Positions 49,395-55,499 of a stretch of 55,499 bases of DNA are shown piece by piece. The DNA comes from Granulosicoccaceae bacterium. Its GTDB lineage: Bacteria; Pseudomonadota; Gammaproteobacteria; Granulosicoccales; Granulosicoccaceae. The stretch is taken from positions 1 to 55,499 of the forward strand of contig JAHDCO010000007.1 in the NCBI GenBank assembly GCA_020629835.1, written 5' to 3'. How positions within the stretch are numbered: the first letter of the stretch is position 1; every line of letters begins with the position of its first letter. A program made the position numbers and the translations under genes. Under the pieces are notes generated by a model. That model was not told the DNA's origin and did no database searches. It was given only the letters and a program-made list of their open reading frames with translations.

Positions 49395-49524
49395 AGCCCA
49401 ATGATAACCACCTCCTTTAACGAAACCTGAATCTGCAGGAAAAAATTGTCGCCATGGCACGCGGGTACCCTTCCGCTGGAAGCGCCTTAACTTTTCCAAT
49501 GCACCGGCAATCCGAAGTACACTC

Positions 49525-50511
49525 GTGGTTATTATGGAATCCAACAATTCGACAAAAACCTTACGCACAGCCGTTGTTGGCACCGGTTACCTCGGTCGCT
49601 TTCACGCTCAAAAATACCGCGATTTATCCGACAGTAAACTGATTGCCATTGCCGACGTAAACACTGAACGCGCGCAAGAGATTGCAGCAGAGGTAGGCGC
49701 TGATGCCGTAACGGACCATAAGGCGTTGATAGGGTTGGTGGATGCCGTGAGTGTGGCCTCGCCCACACTGACGCACTATCAAGTGACCAAAGATTTACTC
49801 GAAGCGGGCATTCACGTTCTGGTCGAAAAGCCGATGACCTCCACCGTGGAACAAGCCCAGACATTAATTGATGTGGCTAAGGCCAATCATGCGGTTTTGC
49901 AAGTAGGCCATCTCGAACGCTTTAACCCGGCGCTGGTAGCAGTAGCGCACGAGATTGAACAACCTTTATTCATTGAGTCCCATCGGTTGGCACCGTTTAA
50001 CAAACGCGGTAGCGATGTCAATGTCGTGCTGGATTTGATGATTCATGACATCGACATCATTGCACACCTAGTGAATTCTCCCGTGGCGGACTGCCGCGCA
50101 AGTGCGATCAAAGTGGTCTCTGAAGACGGGGCCGACATTGCCAACGTTCGATTGGAATTTGAAAACGGCTGTGTCGCCAACGTAACCGCCAGCCGAGTCA
50201 GTGGCAAAACAGAACGGCGTATGCGCATCTTTCAAAACCAATCGTACGTTGCTGTCGACTTTCAAGACAATGCCGCCCGAGTGTGTCGCGTTGATAAGAC
50301 TCAACAATCGGACGATGGCATGCCGGTTATTCAATGCGAAGATTTTACTCACGAAGGCGGTGACGCCATTCGCGCTGAAATCAGTGCGTTTCTCCAGGCA
50401 ATTAATCAAGGCACCCGACCGTTAGTCACCGGTGAGGATGGATTGATGGCCATAAAAACTGCCATGCAAATTGAACAGCAGTGGCAACTAAAGACGGCAA
50501 CCTCATGTTAG
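49525..50511 (+). CDS. Gfo/Idh/MocA-family NAD(P)-dependent oxidoreductase
   Basis: The 328-residue protein has the Rossmann motif [15 protein letters not shown], then VEKPMT near residue 108, [13 protein letters not shown] near 130, and [14 protein letters not shown] near 175, the family's catalytic His-Asp region. The GHxERFNP box and the place next to rnhB recall the GnnA-like UDP-GlcNAc 3-dehydrogenase often found in lpx clusters. Against that, its stop overlaps the start of the diaminopropionate lyase gene and it heads a tight five-gene run, so it may serve that pathway. The start is GTG at 49525 or ATG at 49534. Family is certain and substrate is not. Confidence 0.85.
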   Translation: MVIMESNNSTKTLRTAVVGTGYLGRFHAQKYRDLSDSKLIAIADVNTERAQEIAAEVGADAVTDHKALIGLVDAVSVASPTLTHYQVTKDLLEAGIHVLVEKPMTSTVEQAQTLIDVAKANHAVLQVGHLERFNPALVAVAHEIEQPLFIESHRLAPFNKRGSDVNVVLDLMIHDIDIIAHLVNSPVADCRASAIKVVSEDGADIANVRLEFENGCVANVTASRVSGKTERRMRIFQNQSYVAVDFQDNAARVCRVDKTQQSDDGMPVIQCEDFTHEGGDAIRAEISAFLQAINQGTRPLVTGEDGLMAIKTAMQIEQQWQLKTATSC

Positions 50512-51707
50512 ACGTACTCGTAACACAATCAACTTTAACGGATTCTTGGAGCCAAACGGTAACGCCCACGCCGTATGAAAGCTTAGTGGCACCCGCACTG
50601 AGCAAAACATTAATGCGCAAGGCATGCGATACCGTTAGTCACTGGCCTGGCTATAAGCCCACACCGCTGCACGCGTTAACACCGGTAGCGCAGGCCTGCG
50701 GCGTTGCCTCTGTTTACTATAAAGACGAAAGCGAGCGTTTTGGTTTAGGTAGCTTTAAAGCGTTGGGTGGTGCGTTTGCGATTTTAGATTGGGCCGCCAC
50801 CACACTCAGTGAACAGCTGCAAACGACTGTCAGTATCGAAGAAGTGCGCCGCGGCGATTATAAAGAAGCTATGAGCGAGCTAACGGTTGCCACCGCAACT
50901 GATGGCAACCATGGACGCTCGGTGGCGTGGGGAGCGCAGCTTGCCGGCTGTCCGTGCCAAATATATATTCACAAGGATGTTAGCGCGGGGCGTGAACAGG
51001 CCATGGCCGAGTTTGGCGCAACGGTCAACCGTATTGATGGCGACTACGACGAATCGGTACGCCAATGCGCAGCCGAAGCCACAGCGAATCGCTGGCAAAT
51101 CATCTCTGATACTTCCTGGGATGGGTATACCGACATCCCGCGTGCGGTCATGGCCGGCTACACCGTCATGGTAGATGAAATGCTTAAGCAAATGGATGCG
51201 CCCCCGACACACGTGATTGTGCAAGCGGGCGTGGGCGGTTTGGCCGCCGGTGTTATCTCTGCCTGGTGGGCGGCATTAGATGAACAAGCCCCCGTTTTCA
51301 TCATAGTTGAATCCGATAAGGCCGATTGCATTCGTTGCAGTTTAAAAAACGACGCCATTACTGCCGTACACATACAAGATGAAACTCTCATGGCGGGTTT
51401 ATCTTGCGGTGAAATCTCGCAACTTGCCTGGCCGGTATTGAAAAATGTAACCACCGCTGCTGTCACCCTGCCTGACGATCAAATTGCATTAGCCATGCAG
51501 TGCTTTGCCAACGGTAACGCCAGCGGCTTCACCATCGAAGCCGGCGAATGTGCCGTTCCCGGTGTTATTGCCCTTGCAGGCCTTATGAAAAATGAAGCAC
51601 TGAAACAACACTGCGGGCTTAACAGTGAATCCCGCGTGCAGGTATTCGGCTGTGAAGGTGCAACCGACCCGGCCGTGTACCGTGCGTTGTTAAATCAAGG
51701 CACGTGA
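50505..51707 (+). CDS. dpaL: diaminopropionate ammonia-lyase
   Basis: This fold-type II PLP enzyme has about 400 residues. Motifs match E. coli DpaL: YYKDESERFGLGSFKALGGAFA with the PLP Lys (residue 85 from the ATG used), ATDGNHGRSVAWGAQL, SWDGYTDIPRAVMAGY, VQAGVGGLAAGV, and LSCGEISQLAWPVL. It splits D- or L-2,3-diaminopropionate to pyruvate and two ammonia. The ATG at 50505 overlaps the upstream stop; a GTG at 50481 would add eight residues. Its end shares a GTGA with the hydrolase gene, so translation is coupled. Its real substrate here may be a substituted diaminopropionate, which is inference. Confidence 0.92.
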   Translation: MLDVLVTQSTLTDSWSQTVTPTPYESLVAPALSKTLMRKACDTVSHWPGYKPTPLHALTPVAQACGVASVYYKDESERFGLGSFKALGGAFAILDWAATTLSEQLQTTVSIEEVRRGDYKEAMSELTVATATDGNHGRSVAWGAQLAGCPCQIYIHKDVSAGREQAMAEFGATVNRIDGDYDESVRQCAAEATANRWQIISDTSWDGYTDIPRAVMAGYTVMVDEMLKQMDAPPTHVIVQAGVGGLAAGVISAWWAALDEQAPVFIIVESDKADCIRCSLKNDAITAVHIQDETLMAGLSCGEISQLAWPVLKNVTTAAVTLPDDQIALAMQCFANGNASGFTIEAGECAVPGVIALAGLMKNEALKQHCGLNSESRVQVFGCEGATDPAVYRALLNQGT

Positions 51708-52912
51708 CGACCCTACAAAACATACTGCGTTATTGCTTAATCATACTAAGCGTGATTTCGTCCATAGCGCTTGCTCAGGATGGCCCGACCCCACAGCCTA
51801 CAACGCTGCCTCTGCAAAGCAGCAACCGTTTTCCAGCACCCTCCAGGCCATTCGATCAACACATCAAATCGGTCGAGCAGTACTTACTAAACACTCAACT
51901 GCCCAATCGCCGTGATAGCGATGTGGCGTACAACTTACCGTTTGACTTAAAGGCTGACACCAATACAGAGTACCGTGGGCAGTTCCTGCTCATTCACGGG
52001 CTGAACGATTCCCCTTTTGTCTGGCGAGACATAGCCAAGCGCTTGGTTAAACGTGGCTTTGATGTTCGAGCCATTTTGTTACCCGGCCACGGCAGTACAC
52101 CCGAAGCGCAGCTAAACATTCGGTCAAAGCAATGGATACAAGCGGCACGGCAACACTTAGCACTTTACCGACAACCGGATGTACCACTGTATTTGGGCGG
52201 CTTTTCGCTCGGCGGCGTCATTGCTACCTTACTAGCTACAGAGACACCAGATTTAAGCGGCTTATTGTTGTTTTCCCCCGCTTACAAAAGCCAGATGGAT
52301 CACCTTTTACGTTGGGCTGGCATTTACTCCAGGTTTGAACCGTGGGTCTTTGGCGGGATCATCATCGAAGACAACCCCGTTAAGTACAACTCTATCCCGA
52401 TAAACGGTGCCTATCAATACTACAAAGCGGCAAAAAGGCTACAGCGACGCTGGCCAAAAACACCACTGCGCGTTCCGACCCTACTCGTTGGCAGTGCTTA
52501 TGATTCCGTTGTGGACATGGACTACGTGCAGTCGAGTTTTATTACAGGGTTCGTGGGTGAAAGGCGCTTTATTCTGTACGACAACGAAAAAGCTGCTGCA
52601 TCATTAGATAAAGCGCCTCGCAATTCAGAGGTTATTTATCGACAGAGCGCGTACCCTGAATTGCGTGTGCTAAATCAGTCTCACCAAAGTGTGCTGATAC
52701 ATCAAGAAAACCGACTGTACGGCGAGGATGGTGAAGTGCTGGTGTGTAACGGCAATGAATGGGAGGTGTTCAGTCGCTGTCTGTACTATCCCGGTCAGCA
52801 TTGGTTTGGCGCTCAGAACACCGTATCGCCTGATGACGTACCGGTTGCTAGAAGCACATACAACCCGGATTTAAACTTCGTGTTATCGCAATTCGACGCG
52901 TTGTTCCAATGA
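51704..52912 (+). CDS. exported alpha/beta hydrolase
   Basis: The 402-residue protein starts with GTG in a GTGA overlap with dpaL. A hydrophobic signal peptide covers about residues 8-24 (LIILSVISSIALA). The alpha/beta hydrolase core has the oxyanion region LLIHGLNDSPFVWRDIA, the nucleophile elbow GGFSLGGVIATLL, an acid in VGSAYDSVVD, and a His in NQSHQSVLIH. The last 90 residues, with two Cys (VLVCNGNEWEVFSRC), extend beyond a minimal hydrolase. It is predicted periplasmic or secreted, although its operon partners are cytoplasmic. It could release a substrate outside the inner membrane for uptake; that is inference. Confidence 0.82.
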   Translation: MTTLQNILRYCLIILSVISSIALAQDGPTPQPTTLPLQSSNRFPAPSRPFDQHIKSVEQYLLNTQLPNRRDSDVAYNLPFDLKADTNTEYRGQFLLIHGLNDSPFVWRDIAKRLVKRGFDVRAILLPGHGSTPEAQLNIRSKQWIQAARQHLALYRQPDVPLYLGGFSLGGVIATLLATETPDLSGLLLFSPAYKSQMDHLLRWAGIYSRFEPWVFGGIIIEDNPVKYNSIPINGAYQYYKAAKRLQRRWPKTPLRVPTLLVGSAYDSVVDMDYVQSSFITGFVGERRFILYDNEKAAASLDKAPRNSEVIYRQSAYPELRVLNQSHQSVLIHQENRLYGEDGEVLVCNGNEWEVFSRCLYYPGQHWFGAQNTVSPDDVPVARSTYNPDLNFVLSQFDALFQ

Positions 52913-52948
52913 TTGCACCCCTCCCCTAGTCAAAACGCTCAAACCCTC

Positions 52949-54136
52949 ATGACCCAACCTCCAACACGTGGCTTCAGTGCCGACGAAATCAAGCAACGTT
53001 GGCGTTTGTTGCAACAACAAATGCAAGCTGAACATATCGACATCATGATGTTGAATGAAGAACCACACGTACGCTACGTCAGCGGGTTTTTAACCCCGTT
53101 CTGGCAAAGCCCTACGCGTACCTGGACCATCCTGTTACCGGCAACAGGTGAGCCGGTTGCCGTGGTGGCTACGATTGGCGAACCCTTGATGCGAACAACT
53201 CCCATAGAGCATATCGTTTCGTATTCCTCGCCACACCCACCCACCCATGCCAGAGAAACCCTGGTTGACACTGTGCAAGCGATGGCATCGGCTTTGAATT
53301 CAGAGCGTCCTGTGCGATTAGGTGTCCCCATGGGGCCAGAGACTGCACTGCGGATGCCGCTGCAAGACTGGAATTGGTTCAAAGATCAGTGCGCCCGGTA
53401 CGAAGTGGTGGATGCCACGTCGGTTATACAGCGCGTTATGCAAATAAAGTCAGCACATGAGATCAGTATCATCCGCTACGTGGCCCAGTGCGCCTCTTCG
53501 GTATTTTCAAAACTGCCATCTCTACTAAACGTTGGCATGAGCGAAATCGAGGTATTCCAGCTTTTTAAACAGTGTGCACTTTCAGCCGGGGTAGACGACG
53601 TTGCTTTTTTAGTCGGTGGTGCGGATCACGATGGTTATCGAGACATTATCGGCCCTCCCTCCCTGCGTCAGTTGGCACCAGGTGATGTGCTGATTTTGGA
53701 TACGGGCTGCACACGCGATGGGTATTACTGCGATTTTGATCGAAACTACAGCGTTGGAATACCCTCGGCCAGAGTTGCCGAGGCACACCATGTGGCGTGG
53801 GACGCTACAGAAGCGGGTCTTCAGGCTTTAAAACCCGGAGAACCGTTCTGCAATGTGTTCGCCGCCATGCAATCTGTCATGCAACCTTATAGCGACAAGA
53901 GCGCTACGGGGGATGTTGGCCGTTTGGGTCATGGCTTAGGGTCACAATTGACAGAAACCCCATCGTTTACCGCTCATGAAACCGCACTTCTCAAGCCCGG
54001 CATGGTCATTACGTTAGAACCGGGCTACTGTTATGGGGACGGTCAAGTCATGGTGCATGAAGAAAACGTTGTGATTACCGAAACCGGCTATGAGCTGCTA
54101 AGCCAACGCGCACCGCGCGACATCATGAGTATCTAA
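52949..54136 (+). CDS. M24 creatinase/Xaa-Pro-peptidase-fold enzyme (ectoine hydrolase-like)
   Basis: I place the start at the ATG at 52949 (MTQPPTRGFSADEI); a TTG directly after the previous stop would add 12 residues. The 395-residue protein has an N-terminal creatinase-like domain (HVRYVSGFLTPFW) and a C-terminal pita-bread domain with the five metal ligands Asp251, Asp262, His328, Glu357 and Glu372 in LDTGCTRDGYYCDFDR, GHGLGS, LEPGYCYG and HEENVV. So it is an intact metalloenzyme. Relatives include Xaa-Pro dipeptidases, creatinases and DoeA/EutD ectoine hydrolases. The operon context points to hydrolysis of a small amide rather than peptides, which is inference. Confidence 0.87.
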   Translation: MTQPPTRGFSADEIKQRWRLLQQQMQAEHIDIMMLNEEPHVRYVSGFLTPFWQSPTRTWTILLPATGEPVAVVATIGEPLMRTTPIEHIVSYSSPHPPTHARETLVDTVQAMASALNSERPVRLGVPMGPETALRMPLQDWNWFKDQCARYEVVDATSVIQRVMQIKSAHEISIIRYVAQCASSVFSKLPSLLNVGMSEIEVFQLFKQCALSAGVDDVAFLVGGADHDGYRDIIGPPSLRQLAPGDVLILDTGCTRDGYYCDFDRNYSVGIPSARVAEAHHVAWDATEAGLQALKPGEPFCNVFAAMQSVMQPYSDKSATGDVGRLGHGLGSQLTETPSFTAHETALLKPGMVITLEPGYCYGDGQVMVHEENVVITETGYELLSQRAPRDIMSI

Positions 54137-54137
54137 C

Positions 54138-54866
54138 ATGAGCCTAAAGTGCACAACGCTGCCGTATACGCTGAATGCGCCAAGCGCACCCACTGTTGCC
54201 TTTATCGTGTTGCAAACCGATGAAGTGCTTGAAGATGAGCTTAGACATTGGTTAACGCCGGGAACTCGCGTATTGCATACGCGTATCGCCAACGATTCAA
54301 CCGTTAACGCTGACACTCTGGGTGCGATGGCTGATCGCCTACCGCACGTTATTCAACAGTTACCCCATGCAGCCCCTATCCGTGTGTTGGCCTACGGCTG
54401 CACATCGGCCAGCACCGTCATCGGTGAATCAAACGTAGAAGCCATCGTGCAACAACAGCTGCCAGACGTTATGGTCACAAACCCTCTTACTGCACTTAAG
54501 GCAAACTTGCGATTTTTGGACGCAAAGCGTATAGGCCTGCTAACGCCCTACGAACCGGCGGTTTCGGAAGCCTTACATCAAAACCTTTCCGATTCAGGTT
54601 TCGACATCGTGTCTTTTGCTTCGTTTAATGAACCACTCGACACAAACGTTTGCCGCATCGACGAAGCATCGTTAAAAAACGCGTTACGCCATCTTCACAC
54701 CGAAGCACCGTGCGATGCCCTGTTTGCATCGTGTACAAATTTACGTACCGCTACTTGGTTGGACGAGTTCTCCAAACAGCTTGGCATACCGGTTTTATCG
54801 AGTAACTCGGCGCTCAGTTGGCATGTTAATTCTCTACTGGATAAAAATATTATTGAGGATTCATAG
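54138..54866 (+). CDS. Asp/Glu racemase-superfamily enzyme (EutA/maleate isomerase-like)
   Basis: The 242-residue protein starts one base after the M24 stop. It has two Cys in the positions used by the Asp/Glu racemase and maleate isomerase superfamily: Cys88 in LAYGCTSAS and Cys199 in LFASCTNLRT. It also has NPLTALKANLRFLDAKRIGLLTPY, which resembles EutA and arylmalonate decarboxylase relatives. Such enzymes racemise or isomerise small carboxylates through two thiols. It may invert a diamino acid derivative made by its neighbours. It is the last gene of the operon and converges on the LysR gene. Confidence 0.82.
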   Translation: MSLKCTTLPYTLNAPSAPTVAFIVLQTDEVLEDELRHWLTPGTRVLHTRIANDSTVNADTLGAMADRLPHVIQQLPHAAPIRVLAYGCTSASTVIGESNVEAIVQQQLPDVMVTNPLTALKANLRFLDAKRIGLLTPYEPAVSEALHQNLSDSGFDIVSFASFNEPLDTNVCRIDEASLKNALRHLHTEAPCDALFASCTNLRTATWLDEFSKQLGIPVLSSNSALSWHVNSLLDKNIIEDS

Positions 54867-54891
54867 AGTGAAAACGCATCACATTTGTACG

Positions 54892-54936
54892 AAGGCCTGA
54901 GCTTTGCGCTCACATCAACGTAGAGCCTCTTTTTTT
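54892..54936 (+). terminator. possible terminator between racemase-like gene and LysR gene
   Basis: AGGC near 54892 can pair with GCCT near 54925, enclosing a small hairpin TGAGC/GCTCA (54898-54912), and a run of seven T follows at 54930-54936. The pairing is short and part of it lies inside the LysR gene's 3' end, so the call is tentative. Confidence 0.35.
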
Positions 54937-55499
54937 CGCTACTGGCGCTTTATGAATTCTCTTCAGATAACGCCGTAAACAAACATCCCATTCACGGTTT
55001 TTATCAAAACGCTCAGCCAAAAAGTCGATAAATTGCCGGGTTTTGTTGGGCAGGAATGATGTATCCGGATAAACCGCATACAGCCCTGCGATACCCCAGT
55101 TGGTGGATAGCAGTACAGGTTGCAACCGTTTTTTATCAATTGCATCTCCCAACAAAAACGTCGGCAGGCGCACCACACCGAACCCCTCTATTGCAGCCTG
55201 TACTAAAGCCTCGCCATTGCTGGCTTGATATCGTGATGCAAGCTGTACCTGACCTGATTGACCCGCATCATTTGACCAGGACCATACATTGCCGCCGGCG
55301 GTGTTCGAGTAACACAAGGCGGGTAAGCCTGCGAGGTGTTGAGGCTTTTTCGGAACGCCGTGCTGATTCCAGAACTCCGGTGACGCCGCAACGACAAAAT
55401 GTATGGGTGCAAGCTGCCTGGCGCGCAGCGTAGAGTTTTTTAACTGACCGATACGAATCGCCAGGTCAATACGGTGTGCCGTTATATCCAGCTCGCTGT
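54910..55499 (-). CDS. LysR-family transcriptional regulator, partial (C-terminal part)
   Basis: The frame runs in from the right edge without a start, so about 195 residues of the effector-binding domain are seen and the DNA-binding domain is missing. Visible LysR landmarks are SELDITAHRIDLAIRIGQL, RQLAPIHFVVAASPEFW, ASNGEALVQAAIEGFGVVRLPTFL and FIDFLAERF near the end, the pattern of the large group of LysR proteins related to DsdC/PA-type regulators. It converges on the diaminopropionate-lyase operon and may control it, which is inference. An internal ATG at 55317 is not its start. Confidence 0.9.
   Translation of the reverse strand, partial: SELDITAHRIDLAIRIGQLKNSTLRARQLAPIHFVVAASPEFWNQHGVPKKPQHLAGLPALCYSNTAGGNVWSWSNDAGQSGQVQLASRYQASNGEALVQAAIEGFGVVRLPTFLLGDAIDKKRLQPVLLSTNWGIAGLYAVYPDTSFLPNKTRQFIDFLAERFDKNREWDVCLRRYLKRIHKAPVAKKRGSTLM

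Noticed and set aside
49395..49583. Upstream extension of rnhB
   Set aside because: The frame is open but the added residues do not resemble RNase HII, whose conserved start falls at the later ATG.
52913..52948. TTG start for the M24 gene directly after the hydrolase stop
   Set aside because: It adds a Pro/Ser-rich leader with no family similarity; the ATG at 52949 fits better, though coupling from the TTG cannot be fully excluded.

Overview
The window looks like chromosome from a free-living, probably marine gammaproteobacterium. The strongest evidence is the housekeeping cluster rnhB-dnaE-accA-tilS-pyrG-kdsA-eno-ftsB-ispD-ispF (minus strand, 37016-49394), whose order is typical of Gammaproteobacteria. 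FadE, FadL, VolA-like lipase, YbbAP, DusA, SelO and an LpxR-type lipid A deacylase fit a Gram-negative host. Most genes look close to half G+C by eye. I saw no rRNA, tRNA, transposase, phage gene or CRISPR array.

Region 1-12830 is one minus-strand operon of seven tightly spaced or overlapping genes. In transcription order they are a membrane VWA/GATase-like protein, a secreted caspase/legumain-like protein that lacks the catalytic Cys, a secreted TPR protein with an HExxH metallopeptidase motif, a MoxR AAA+ ATPase, a DUF58 protein, a BatA-type VWA membrane protein, and a very long DUF4175 protein. The last has a Gln-Gln-Gly repeat and runs off the left edge. This is the best candidate in the window for a poorly described system: a cytoplasmic ATPase and VWA adaptors coupled to envelope peptidase-like proteins.

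Region 13100-17130 (plus) is a FadL / VolA-like surface lipase / chalcone-isomerase-like operon. It ends in a clear terminator and faces a convergent fadE (17246-19756), so the two units together look like lipid capture, uptake and beta-oxidation. Next come folE and an AlkC-type DNA glycosylase (20072-21798), an Atm1-type ABC exporter overlapping dusA (21872-24728), the glutathione-dependent formaldehyde pair adhC-fghA (24800-26752), an M20 amidohydrolase, selO, an MTA/SAH nucleosidase, and the ybbA-ybbP ABC pair. A lower-G+C lpxR-like gene lies at 34036-35031. A TauD-family dioxygenase and an S-methyl-5'-thioinosine phosphorylase follow, attached to the end of the ispF-side housekeeping cluster.

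Right of rnhB the strand changes. Five plus-strand genes with overlapping or near-contiguous junctions (49525-54866) encode a Gfo/Idh/MocA oxidoreductase, diaminopropionate ammonia-lyase, an exported alpha/beta hydrolase, an M24 creatinase/ectoine-hydrolase-fold enzyme and an Asp/Glu-racemase-like enzyme. They face a convergent LysR regulator that is cut by the right edge. This is a plausible catabolic operon for a diamino acid derivative, with a layout reminiscent of but distinct from eut/doe ectoine degradation. All functional calls come from motif and family recognition by eye; no database search was run.
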